In this document: positions 49,752 to 60,997 of the stretch, piece after piece | Position numbering within the stretch: the first letter of the stretch is position 1 | Layout: each line of letters begins with the position of its first letter | NCBI GenBank assembly: GCA_964247055.1 | Contig: OZ176053.1 | Coordinates: 5,208,001 to 5,272,000, forward strand | DNA: 64,000 nucleotides | Direction: 5' to 3' | From: Paragordius varius | Lineage: Eukaryota > Nematomorpha | The notes under the pieces: generated by a model | The model's input: the letters and a program-made list of their open reading frames with translations, nothing else | What the model was told of the DNA's origin: nothing | The model's database searches: none | Translations under genes and position numbers: made by a program

Positions 49752-51298
49752 TATTGATTATTTCATTTATAAAGAGCGGATAGCTGCTTTATTTTGTAGT
49801 TATAAAGCATATGAACAAAGTAGGATTTCTATCAAATTATTATTTCTTTGTTTTAATATAAAATTTTATGATATGCAAATTTTTATGTGATCGATATTGC
49901 AAAAAAGGAAAAACTTAAATGGTGTATTCAAATAAATTTAAAAACTTATTTTTTTGTCATTTAGCATTTTGTTTAACTTTTTTTGTGAAACTTAACTTTG
50001 AGATTGCATGAGTATTCTTTGAAGTTACCAAGCCAATATTTAAATTTCTTAAAACACTTTGAATCTTTTTATGGAAGACATGTATAGTCTTAACGATGAA
50101 TGATATATTATTTTCTGCAATATTTTCCATAAAATATCTAAGGTCATAACGGTTTCAATATATAATATAGAAGAATAAATCAAGTTTTAGTTATTTATGA
50201 TTTCCAAGCATATATGATTCCATTTTTTGACAACACGCATGGAATGTAATGATAAAATATTATTATTATAAACTTAATATAAATTAGTATTGAATTGTTA
50301 GATGATAAAAATAAAATAAAAAAAAATTATATATCATACATATTCCGAAATAGGTTTATATGATTTAAACTCTGAATTACTAAACTTATATATGAATAAT
50401 TTCATTATATCCAAGATCGCTCCAATAAACAACAATAGTTGTTGAACATAAAAATTTAATCCATTCACAAATCATTTAACCGTAAAATTGATCCCATTCT
50501 GGTTAGTATAAAGATGCGTGCATTATACCACATTGATAAATATTTATAATGATATGTTGACCTTATTTTATTTCAATATATGGGTTTTTATCTATACACA
50601 TATACTTTTTGTAAACTGTACTATTTATGTTTGTTTCAAGTTGATAATTTGTAATTCTAGTCACTAATTTCAAAATTTAACAGGAGCTTTTTGGATAAAA
50701 TTTACAAAGTTAAGTGTTTACAAGTCCATTTACTGCGTTTATAAAACATAATCAAAAAATATTTGCATGTGAGCCGATTTGGATTCGGGAATGTATTTGA
50801 ACATAAATAAATTTTAACAATAATATAATTTAAATACCTTATTATTTTAAAATGTTTTTATATGAATGCTACCCCATTCGACCCTTTACTTTGTTGCTCA
50901 ATGTTATAATTCTAAACATTAGCATCTTATAGAAAAACAGCTGTTTGTGCCGCTTTGATTATTAAATCATTGTCCCCTATATATATATATATAATAATAC
51001 ATCTCTTTTTATCATTTAATTTAATGTAATAGTGTATATTATATTTAATGGACAAAAAAATTCAAATGGATAATCTCCGTCACAAAGCGTTGTCAGGTCA
51101 TCAACAAACTCGATATAAATATTCGGTTGATTACTTGCACTTTGTTTTATCGAAAATCCCTCTACGAAATTTTCATAAATATATGTCAAAGATCGCAGTT
51201 ATTTTATTTAACACGATAATATAAAAAACATTTTATCATTTTGCTCCTTATTCTGATAAAAGTGGGCGGTGAGTTTTCTAAAAATTAAACTGGTTAGA
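48312..51298. other. Intergenic, nothing recognised
   Basis: AT-rich with AT microsatellites at 48795-48820, 49710-49744 and 50978-50994. No exon or bounded element seen. Confidence 0.5.
49710..49744. repeat. (AT)n microsatellite
   Basis: About 17 AT units; the open frame spanning it (YIYIY repeats) is an artefact of the repeat. Confidence 0.9.
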
Positions 51299-51306
51299 CG
51301 ATAAGT

Positions 51307-51519
51307 CAGTGAATACTCAAACCGGGGCCCATGCGGCCCTAAAAGTGCTTTTTTATGGCCCTGAAATATTTATTAAATTTCTGATGTATTTATTTTAAGT
51401 ATAAATTTCTGCAGATGTGACAAATAGCTATGAAGTTTTTATCGGTATTGTATATGATGCATGGCCCTTGAGACAAGATAAATACTGGCCCTTTTAACAT
51501 ATTTAGGTGAGTACCACTG
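51307..51519. mobile_element. Short hAT-type MITE
   Basis: Starts CAGTGAATACTCAAACCGGGG and ends ...ggtgagtaccactg, the same ends as the larger element at 51604. 213 bases. The flanks CGATAAGT (51299-51306) and TGATAAAT (51520-51527) agree at 6 of 8 positions, a decayed target duplication. 'ggccct' blocks lie near both ends. Confidence 0.75.
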
Positions 51520-51603
51520 TGATAAATGATAAATTAGGCTTGAATATTTTGAATAAAGAACACTAATATAAGTATTTGTAAGTTTATTTGTGTATTATAT
51601 TAA

Positions 51604-54063
51604 CAGTGATACTCAAACCGCGGCCCTAAGAGTGCTTTAAAATTGCCCTATGACCATATCGATACTTATATTATTTTTTTAACACATAAACGAATTTTCG
51701 ATTATTTTAATATTATTTTATTTTCTTTAAATTTAATTTTGGTAGTTTTTATTTTTTACCCAATTCGAAATGTAAAAAATATCCCTACATTAAAATAATT
51801 TCAAAATTTTGGCACAAGCTGCTTCTGTTTCTGTATTCTATATTCTTTTCTATTTTGAAATTTTTATTGCATTCCTTTTTTGTATTTAAGCAAGCCTTTC
51901 ATTCAAACTTGCATAGACATATTCTCATAGCTATCCCGCCTCATTTTTTATAACTCATTCCCATAAATTATTTTTCAAATAAACATCATTAAATTTCAAC
52001 TTGTTTTTTTATAGCGTAATTCAAATTATATTCCTATTTTTTGAAAAAATTTACATAATATTTAAACATAAATTCAAAGGATGACATCTAATGCTAAAAA
52101 ACGTAAATTATCCGATGAAAATGACCCTTTAAAAAGAATGGGAAGATAAATTCTTTGTCGTTTAAAATAAAAATGTTGTTACCTGACTTATATGTAAGGA
52201 GAACTTAATTATAAAAAAAATACAATATTGAAAGAATTTTACAATCCTTTTTTCTCATAAATTACCAGAAAATCATGAAGAAAAACGAAAAATATAAAAA
52301 GATTAAGGAGTTATACCAAAGGAAAATCTATTATGTCCATAGCTTTCTACCAAGAAAAAGTTGTATAATTAGCTTCGTCTGAAATTTGTTATATTTTAGG
52401 AAAAAATATCAACCGTTTGCTGATTGCCAACTAAAAGAATGTCTAATAAATGGATGCACTTTTTTATTTGATAAATTCCATATAAAGATCAAATCAGGCA
52501 AATTAAAAAACTTCAACTTTCTGCAACATGTGCTCGACGCATTGACGATATGTCTAAATATATTTTTAACAATACATTATTGGCCCTCAAAAACTGCAAA
52601 TATTTTAGTAATGCTATTGTTTCCAGCACTGATATTAGTACAATACCTCAATGTTCGCTCTTCGTAAGATTTTGCAACGACAACATAATCAACGATATTT
52701 AAATTTTTACCAATGAATAATACCACGAAAGGAAGTGATTTTCTCGAAATAATTAACACCTTTTTCGATAATAATGGTATATCTATGAAAAAATGGTTTC
52801 AATCTGCACAGATGGCTGCCCCTCTATGAGAATAACCAAAGGATTTATTCCTCTTTTGAAAAACAAATATAATTTACAAAATATTTTATCCTTTCACTGC
52901 TTTATTCATCAAACTTGGTTTCGCGTTTAAAAGATGAATCACTCAATTCAGTAATTAAAACGGTGGATATAGTTAACCGCATCCGTGGCAGAGAATTCAA
53001 CCGCCGTAAATTCAAAAACCTTCTGAAAGATATCGACAGTCAGTTTGATTATATTCTTTTGTACACCGCTGTGAGATGGTTATAGCAAAGTATTAAATAG
53101 ATTTTTTGTTTTAAGACATGAAATTCTATTATTTATAAAAGATAACAGAAAGTTTGACGAGGAAATTAATAGTGACATATGGTGGGTTTTATTAGCCTAC
53201 CTTTGCGACATTACTTATAAACTTTTTAATACGTCGTCAAGGAAGCAAAATAATAACCCAATTTTGTAATATCTTTTAAAAATTAATAATATAAACTAGA
53301 TTTTATAAATTAAACACTCCTATATTTTCCAACACTTAAAACGATTCATGAAGAAAATATGGAATTTACCGCGGAGATTAATTTAAAAATAGATTATCCA
53401 ACATTTATATCTAATGAGATATAATTCAGATTTCAAAAATTAAATTATATTAAAAATTGCTTAAAACTCGTTGAAATCCATGGCATATGGATATATTTAA
53501 TATTAAACAACTTGAGAGCATTTCGGTTTTGATCAGGCGCATATCATTGAAGACCTCGTAGGTTTTAAAAATTCCAATTTGGATATTCAAAGAGAATCGT
53601 AGAGAAGAAAGATATTTAGAGTTTTTGCAAGAAGTGCCAAATAAATATGAAAATATAAAAAATGTGCCCAAGTTATCCTAACTCTTTTTCCCTCTAATTA
53701 TACGTGTGAGGCGTCATATTCAAAAATAAAATATGTCAAGAATACATACAGAAACCGCTTAACCGATGATCATACGTATTAAGATTGGTCTGTCATGAGG
53801 TGAAACCAAATTTGTCAAAAAATATTGGTTAATATCGAAATAAAAATTGTTATTAAAATAGTTTAATTTTTAAACTAAATGGTAAACCAGTTTTTAGCTG
53901 GATTTACATGCGATCCGCAAAAAATTCATTGTGCTGACTTAGAGTATAAATATGTGCATATGTGTTAAATAGCTATGGAATATTTGCTATTATAAGGTTC
54001 ATGGCCCTCGAAAAAAAAATATATTTTATTTGGCCCGTCAAATTTTTTTGGTGAGTACAACTG
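51604..54063 (+). mobile_element. hAT transposon, near full length, decayed
   Basis: Starts CAGTGATACTCAAACCGCGG, ends ...ttggtgagtacaactg. The flanks TATATTAA (51596-51603) and TATTATAA (54064-54071) agree at 6 of 8. It encloses the transposase pseudogene at 52081-53790. Together with 51307 and 56305 it shows one hAT family with one autonomous-size and two short members. Confidence 0.85.
52081..53790 (+). pseudogene. hAT transposase (GTF2IRD2/ZMYM-like lineage), broken
   Basis: Clear in pieces across frames: start MTSNAKKRKLSDEN, then WEDKFFVV (the BED-like N-terminus), KKYQPFADCQLKECLI, RGREFNRRKFKNLLKDIDSQ (matching the RGLNHRQFKALLEDIDSEY region), VLNRFFVLRHEI, and the C-terminal dimerisation block YTCEASYSKIKYVKNTYRN with RLTDDH near 53700-53760. 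Several frameshifts and stops break it (for example the frame changes between MTSNAKK and WEDKFF), so it is inactive. The 93-codon open frame at 52386-52667 is part of this fossil and not a gene. Confidence 0.9.
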
Positions 54064-54071
54064 TATTATAA

Positions 54072-55370
54072 CATCAATTGTTGGTTTAATTAAGAAAAAT
54101 CCAAATTTAAAATTTTAGAGTATTATAAATCATTTTATAATATTTCATTTAAAAATAGTTGCTACTATTGTTAGGCAAATGGGAAGTGTGGTATATTTAA
54201 AGAGAAGACAATTGTTTTTTCGTAAAATGAGATGTGGACCAAGAAATATAATATTTCTTAAGTTTGTGCGATATGTAAGTTTTATATTAGTTAAAATACA
54301 TGTTAAACGTCGTGTCACTGACTTATCCGTTTATCTAATATATGAATAATATTTTTCTTGAAATTTATAATAAGATCACGATATATGTCAGAACACTAAT
54401 ATAAAACTCTGTCATATGCACTTATATTAGGCATCATCTGTTAATAAAGATCACCAATGCATAAAAAAATTTATGATTAACATGTAATTTTCAAAATATG
54501 GCGAAAGCGATAATAATACATGTCTCGCATGTATTGTCAACTAAAATTTAATGAACACGTTAATATTTTTAAAATTTGCCAAATATATACCTAGCTTAAA
54601 ATAAATTTTATGGTTAAAATCCATCGGCTATGTGGTTCTTGCTCAGCATAGCTTAGAACTTTTCTAGCTTGTTTCCGCAAAACATAAATGAAATTTGCAA
54701 TCTAAAATAGATGTAATATATGAGCCTGATATCTTATTCTATATATTTGCACTCATTTGTGTTGACCAATTTAAACAAAATCTATAACTTTTATTGGATC
54801 CATGTGGCAAAAATATAAAAATCATGTAACTTGTGATTTCGATTGCCAATAATTATATTTCTCCTAAGACTTGGGTAGCAAATTTTATCCCCCTTTATTG
54901 GTGTAATACAAATTGAAGTTTAGCTAGATTCTGCCAAATTATTTTTTTCCGCAGAGTGCTCCCAACAAATTATTCAACTTACGAAAAAATACCTGATGAA
55001 TTATATATTGATGAAAAAATGTATAATATTAAGGTGCTTTGGCTAGATTATGACATCAAAAAATTAATGTTGAAAAAATGCCTACATTGTTTAAAATTTA
55101 ATTCATAGCGAAATTCTCTGGACGCGTAATTTATCGTATCTTAGAGCATGGTGAAAACGGCAGAAAGGCACCTAAAGATATTATAACTTTGTTTTTTATA
55201 TACACAGTGTACACAAAATAATTTTCTGGTGAAATATATATATATATATATTCTGATAAAAATATGTATCCTGATTACCATGGTGCTTTAAGTTTTTATG
55301 AGTGATTTAAGAATGTTATTTGCACATTTGTGGAAATTGCTCAACAAAAATGGCGAAATTTGCGATTTTG
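54072..55370. other. Intergenic with a repeat C fragment
   Basis: AT-rich. About 55085-55165 matches repeat C ('ttcatagcgaaattctctgg', 'agcatggtgaaaacgg'). An AT run at 55236-55252. No gene seen. Confidence 0.5.
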
Positions 55371-55374
55371 TTAA

Positions 55375-55437
55375 CACTTGGACACAACACATTCATTTTG
55401 GTCCTTCGATTCATATTGGGGCTGTTGGGTATTTGTT
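55375..55437. mobile_element. Family A MITE, end fragment
   Basis: TTAA (55371-55374) followed by CACTTGGACACAACACATTC and 'ccttcgattcatattggggc', the long end of family A, then unrelated sequence: a truncated copy. Confidence 0.65.
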
Positions 55438-55439
55438 AT

Positions 55440-56304
55440 CTTTTAAGATAAAGAGATAATATAAGAAATGTGAAATGAATTATTTATTTGGTTTTTTTAG
55501 GGTGTATATATAGTAATTTTAGTTGTACATGATTTGCATTATATCAATAAAATTTCAAATAACAAAGGTTATAATATTTACATATTACTCAAAAAATATA
55601 AAAAATAATACAATTCAAATAACGGTGAAAGTCATGATATACAACCAAGGTATGTATTTCACATTTGCATTTAACACAGAATATTATGATATAAAAATAA
55701 AGTATCTTTCAGATTTGCATAACAGTATTCCAGGCCTTTGAGAAGCAAATAATTTACTAAACCCCTATTGATATAAAGTTCTATCGCTTATTTTATATTT
55801 ATTAATCCCTAATTAACTAAATATAACAGGAAATTTACATTTGAATTTAAGTCTATACAAGCTTCAGACAATCGAATTACAAATATTTATTATTTATGAT
55901 TAGCATCGCCTTAAGAGAAAGAAAACTTTAAAGGTAAATTTTTTAATTTAGACATATATTTGAATATTCTTATATAAGATATTTGACAGTTATTGTATCG
56001 CGAGAAGCAGCAATAAAATTAGTCTTATAAATTTTGTAAAGAAATTAGCATAAATTGAGAACATTCCACTTTCCTGAAAATTTATATTTAGGTTAACTGT
56101 ACAATAGTATAAATACATGAAAGAAACAAACTCATTAAAAGATAGTTTGTCAACAGGTCAACAAAATTTATAAAAATCTTAATTACCCAGAATAATTCTA
56201 CTGAATGATATCGTTTTAATATTTAATGCTTTATATCTAATTATGTATCTTTATTTATTCAACGATCATTTTTCAAAATAAATTAAATCGTTTATTACTT
56301 AGAT
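55440..56304. other. Intergenic, nothing recognised
   Basis: AT-rich, no supported feature. Confidence 0.5.
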
Positions 56305-56610
56305 CAGTGACACTCAAACCGCGGCCCGGGCATCTCTATGATGCCATGAATTATTAAATAATTTTGTGATTTAATACTTTGGTAAACGCATCTCGTTGAA
56401 ATTCTATCCAAAAATAATGTGCTGAAGTTTCCCTTGTGGTTTTGTCTCAACTTTCATCAAGGCATATTAAAATAAAAATTATTTTAAAATATAGAGCTAT
56501 GACGTTAGATTGGCCTGTTTCGATAATCAGATTTGTCAAAATAATATTATTTGATTGTGGCCATAGATAAAATATATTTTATTCGGCCAGTTAGTTTTGG
56601 TGAGTATTTA
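56305..56610. mobile_element. hAT-type MITE
   Basis: Starts CAGTGACACTCAAACCGCGG and closes around '...ggccagttagttttggtgagtat', the ends of the family at 51604. About 300 bases; the last bases of the right end are eroded. Confidence 0.65.
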
Positions 56611-56969
56611 GGATTTTGATGGATAATCACAACGAATTCCGATTTAGCATGGATCGGCAAATATATGTATAATGAAATATAATCTCCAAATAATTTATTT
56701 TGATTATTTTCATAGTTTAAATAAACATTCAAGAGTATCTAGCTCAACACAAATTAGATATAAACTTAGCTCATAATAGAACTTTATAAATAAAACAAAC
56801 AACAGACGTTCCTTTTGGGACAACCTCTTCAATAATCAATGAACATAGTTTAGGTCATAAATATTGACTATGTGTTCAGAAAATATTGATAATCAAACGT
56901 GTTATTATTCTGCGAATACTCATTTATTAAAGTTTTTTATAATATACAAAAATAATCAATATTAAAAAT

Positions 56970-57597
56970 TTAGCAATTATTGCAATAAAGATCGTTTTTC
57001 TGTTGGCATACTTTGCAAAATATTACGGATTTTTGACATAATTGGCACAATAATACGGATTTTTTGCCAACAGATCTTGGACACAAATAGCCTCTTGTGG
57101 AATATATAAATATATATACCTTTTTGGCACATTAATATTATTGCGTTCCGAAATTCCCAACTTTTCTAAAGCCGAAAATTAAAATGCCATGTATGATTTA
57201 CGACGCCCATAGCAATCAAGATACCGAAATTCGTATATAGATAATATACCTAAAAAGGCATTAAATTCTTCTTTGTTCAAATAAATCCAGTTTTCCGATT
57301 GAGCGTGAGCATTTGTGTACTTTATAATAAAATTTTTTATGTCATAGGTTATGAGAGAATTTAATATTGTGAGTGGGTCCTAAATAATTGATTTGAGCTC
57401 GAGGATAAAACGGATTATATTGGGTTGCTTGATTTTTGTAGAATAGTGTTTAATCCAAACAAATGATTTGGAATAAGCTATATTTCCATTATTATCTAAA
57501 TAAATTTTTTTATACCTGACTCCGAAGATGAGGAGTCCTCCACATTATCTCTTGAATAATCTCTGCTACTATCAAAATTATCTGAAAAATCTTCCAT
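56970..57597 (-). pseudogene. piggyBac transposase remnant, internally deleted
   Basis: On the minus strand: an acidic start MEDFSDNFDSSRDYSRDNVE (57597 down), then IIKYTNAHAQSENWIYLNKE with EFNAFLGILSIYEF (the N-terminal part of the PiggyBac DDE domain, compare IVEYTN...LTVEELYAFIGLL), then LEKLGISERN, and at the end a Cys-rich zinc-binding tail CQLCQKSVIFCKVCQQKNDL, YCNNC and stop (56970-56972). The catalytic centre is missing and the frames shift, so it is dead. It lies only about 75 bases from the TTAA MITE at 57676. Confidence 0.85.
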
Positions 57598-57675
57598 AAC
57601 AACAAAATAAATGCTTCGTAACAGAAAATAATTTAAATGATATCTTTACAGGAAGTGGGATTAAGCAAACTTTAA

Positions 57676-58810
57676 AACTTGGATACAAAACAATCATTTC
57701 AGTCCTTCGATTGAAAATGGGGTAGTTGGATAACCCATGCCTGTTTAAAATTAAATTGATTTATAAATATGGAAGGAATCGAAACCATGGCAAAATTTTG
57801 CACTTATATGACATTGATAAACCGAAATATATAAATATTCAAAAATACTTGATATTACTTCTTTTGAGCTAAAACCCAAAGACAAAAATTTGGTCATGTG
57901 TGCGTAAAATGGAAAAATAAACCATAATGCATTTTTTCCATTTCTATCAATGTAAGATGTAATTTAAATCAATTAGCTTTAATTTTACCTTTAACACTTC
58001 GATTCAAATTGGGGTATCTAAATACCCCAAACTAAATTTGACTTAATATATTTAAAAAACTACTGAAGGAAACGGTCCCAATTTAAATTTATGCTTCTAT
58101 CCTAATAAAAATTATATAAATATGCCAAAATATCTAAATAAAATTTTGTTTTGAAAAAAAAGTTCCATGTCAAACTACCTCCGCCATTTTCATTTAAAAA
58201 AATTTTTGAAAAACATCGTCTTCATTTAATTTTAAGGGTAAAATTTAACCTAATTTTTTATTTAATTTCCATCTAACATTGGTGGAAATAGAAAAAGCTG
58301 TTTATTTTGTATTAATTTTCAATTTTACCATGGCACGCATATCAAGTTAAGTAAATTTTTACCTTTCGGTTTTAGCTTAAAATAAGTAATATCAAGTATT
58401 TTTGAATAAAATTTTTTATATATTTCGGTTTATTAAAGTTATATAAGTGCAAGATTTTGCCATGATTTCGATTCCTTCCACAATTTTAAAGAATTTATTT
58501 TTAAACAGGCCTGGGGTATTTAACTACCCCAATTTGAATCAAAGGACTAAAATGTTGTATCCAAGTGTTAAAATCAAATGAAGACGATATTTTGCAAAAA
58601 TTTTGTCAAATAAAAATAGCATCGAAGTAGTTTGACATGGAAGTTTTTTTTTCAAAACGAAATTATATTTAGATATTTTGGCTTATTTATATATTTTTAT
58701 TGGGATAGAGGCATAAATTTAAATTGGTACCGTTTCCTTCAGTAGTTTTTTAAAAATACTAATTCAAAATTAGCCTGGGGTATTTAGATTCCCCAATTCG
58801 AATTGAAGTG
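57676..58810. mobile_element. Family A MITE interrupted by another copy
   Basis: Outer element flanked by TTAA (57672-57675 and 58811-58814). Its body is in two parts, 57676-57990 and 58572-58810, which join into a normal family A sequence when the inner insertion is removed. Confidence 0.85.
57995..58567. mobile_element. Family A MITE, inner nested copy
   Basis: Inserted into the outer copy at a TTAA that is now doubled (57991-57994 and 58568-58571). Element ends are CACTTCGATTCAAATTGGGG (short end) and ...gttgtatccaagtg (long end). The undisturbed site is seen in the copy at 16432 ('accct-TAAAATTAAATGAAG' near 16777), which proves the TTAA target duplication. Confidence 0.9.
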
Positions 58811-58839
58811 TTAAAAATAAGAAGATGTATTCTGGTAAA

Positions 58840-59050
58840 AAAAATCAAAAATAATTCTGCCGCTAAATAATTCGAGATGTGAGTTTTTTTATTAAAACTA
58901 AATTTTATTTAGATATTTTGATTTAATTATATAATTTTTATTGGGATTTAAACATAAATTTTAATTAGGGTCATTTTATTCGGTAGTTTTTTAAGAATAC
59001 CAATTTGAAAATGGTTTGGGGTATTTAGATACCACAATTTGAATCGATTA
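58840..59050. mobile_element. Family A MITE, partial
   Basis: Only the short-end half is present, from a body block near 58850 to 'ggggtatttagataccacaa' near 59020. Confidence 0.6.
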
Positions 59051-59079
59051 AAAATCTTCAATCAAAATAACACCCCATT

Positions 59080-59585
59080 ACCTTTTGGAGTGATTATATC
59101 CTAGAGCTATATAAAATTCGAATATCTTAAAAATTATTTAAAGTATTAAGCGAAATATATGTATTCTATAGCCTTCGTACATAAAAATAGTTTTAAATAA
59201 ATGCGAAATTATAAAAAATCCTCATCTCAAACTTTTTTTGCTTATTTTATCTATAAATATTTTAAATCACTAATATCACAAGCAAAATGCTCTGTATTAT
59301 GGTTAAAAAATGTTAATGACTTTAAAATGCCAGGCTGCATTCCAGCAAAAATTTGATAAATTTTGATTTTAACTTTAGCTATTCGTTTCAATTGGATTTT
59401 AAGGCTGAATTTAGAGCTGCAAGTCACAAAACTATAAAACTATAATTTTTTTATCTAATGCATGAGAATGTTTGATAATTAAATTATACCTAAAGTAATT
59501 TCAATACTGTATTTTATTATTGAGCTCTGGGGTTAAAACCACCCCAAAAGGTAAATTAGGACAAAAAAGTGAAAAGGTAATGAAA
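59080..59585. mobile_element. TTAA-type MITE, family B, diverged
   Basis: Shares 'aatcctcatctcaaa', 'aagtcacaaaactat' and a 'ggggttaaaaccacccc' palindrome with the copies at 17576 and 37560. Ends are poorly defined. Confidence 0.5.
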
Positions 59586-59833
59586 TATGACAAAATAAAA
59601 CGGAGCGATATTTTTTGCAAAAAAATCTTCGGAGCCGCAACTATATATCTATTGCTTTACTACTTTATAAAAATTTACCAGAATATAACAATTGATTAAG
59701 CGGGAGGCAAAAAAGTTTTCGGTTCATATTGCGATTGTATAAATTATTAATATGAGTGGACTTTATCGGAAATTTTTTAAATAAAAATCAATGTGTTGCA
59801 AAATTCTATTAAAAATTTGTACATTTTATTTTT

Positions 59834-60413
59834 TCTTTTCGATACAAATTGGGGTATCTAAATACCCCGACAAAATTTAAATAAATATTTTTAAAAAACT
59901 ACTGAAGGAAACGGTCCCAATTTAAATTTATGCTTCTATCCTAATAAAAATTATATAAATATGCCAAAATCTCTAAATAAAATTTTGTTTTGAAAAAATA
60001 GTTCCATGTCAAACTACTTCGACGCCATTTTTATTTTACATAATTTTTGCAAAATATCGTCTTCATTTAATTTTAAGCATATAATTAAAGCAAATTTTTT
60101 ATTTAAATTACATCTAACATTGATAAATATAGAAAAAGCGGTTTATTTTGTGTTATTTTTTGATTTTATCATTTCACACATGCCACATTGACAAAATTTT
60201 TGCCTTTCGGTTTTTGCTTAAAATAAGTAATATCAAGTATTTATGAAAATAATTTTTTATATATTTCGTATTAATGTTATATAAGTGCAAAATTTTGCTA
60301 TGGTTTCGATTCCTTCCATACTTTTTAAAGTGTTTGATTTTAAATAGGCCTGGGGTATCTAACTATTCCAATTCGAATCGAAGGATTAAAATGAGTGTGT
60401 TGTATCCAAGTGT
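59834..60413. mobile_element. Family A MITE just upstream of RpL29
   Basis: Short end with ggggtatctaaataccccg at left, long end '...gtgttgtatccaagtg' at right; flanking TTAA is decayed (ttgt). It ends 89 bases before the RpL29 start codon, so the RpL29 promoter lies in or against it. Confidence 0.75.
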
Positions 60414-60502
60414 TGTCAAACAAACTAGCTCCATTTTATGGACCAGTAATAATATATTATTTTAACAGATACTTTACCATTTATTGCTTGACATCCTTTA
60501 TT

Positions 60503-60730
60503 ATGGCAAAATCAAAAAATCATACGTCTCACAATCAATGTAAGTTTTTCTATATTTTTAGCTAGAAAACAGCATAGAAATGGAATACGAAAGCCAAGAA
60601 GGCAAAGATTTTTGAGCACTGCTGGGGTATTATTAATTTTTTATTGTAGATGGATCCTAAATTTGTTAAAAATTTGAAATACGCTCGTAAACACAATAAA
60701 AAGTCTAATAAGAAGATGGATACTAATTAA
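60503..60730 (+). CDS. Ribosomal protein eL29 (RpL29), 3 exons with tiny introns
   Basis: A basic 60-residue protein of the large (60S) ribosomal subunit. Exons 60503-60539, 60562-60626, 60650-60730. Translation: [60 protein letters not shown], then stop. It matches human RPL29 ([20 protein letters not shown]...) and yeast eL29 almost without gaps; yeast is 59 residues, so this is full length. The homology fixes both introns, which are 22 bases (60540-60561, GTAAGT...TTTTTAG) and 23 bases (60627-60649, GTATTATTAAT...TTGTAG). Neither is a multiple of three, so both must be spliced. The gene sits between a MITE and a Helitron end. Confidence 0.96.
60540..60561 (+). other. RpL29 intron 1, 22 bases
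   Basis: Begins with a consensus GTAAGT donor and ends with a pyrimidine-rich TATTTTTAG acceptor; phase 1 (T|CT makes Ser13). There is hardly room for a separate branch point. Confidence 0.93.
60627..60649 (+). other. RpL29 intron 2, 23 bases
   Basis: GTATTA donor, an internal TTATTAAT that resembles a branch-point sequence, and a TTGTAG acceptor; phase 0 between AG of STAG and MDPKF. Retention would change the frame. Confidence 0.93.
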
Positions 60731-60732
60731 AA

Positions 60733-60738
60733 AATAAA
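60733..60738 (+). terminator. Candidate RpL29 poly(A) signal
   Basis: AATAAA three bases after the stop codon. It is very close to the stop, in keeping with the compact gene. Confidence 0.4.
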
Positions 60739-60997
60739 TAACTTTTCATCATGAAAATTATTTGTTATGATGTACATCATACAATAACTTGTTTCGCGCT
60801 TTTAATGATGAGAATATTCTTTCTGCATATACATAAAATCCCTATCGGTTCTAATATTTAACCCATTAAGTATTTTGTGCCATTTTATTACCATTTGGTT
60901 CTACACTATCTGCGGAGCGCCTGCGGCTCTCATCTTTTTGTGCTGTCCGCTAAAAACTAAAAATTACCAAATTAAACCGACATATGTACAATATGCA
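60739..60997. other. Short spacer between RpL29 and Helitron copy 3
   Basis: Contains a small GC-rich inverted repeat 'ggagcgcctgcggctctc' near 60914. No gene. Confidence 0.5.

Noticed and set aside
52386-52667. Open frame of 93 codons as a gene
   Set aside because: It is a chance-open part of the hAT transposase fossil.
60503-60730. Firm assignment of the species to dicyemids on intron length
   Set aside because: The other two genes have long introns and include a nervous-system type receptor, so the clue is not sufficient.
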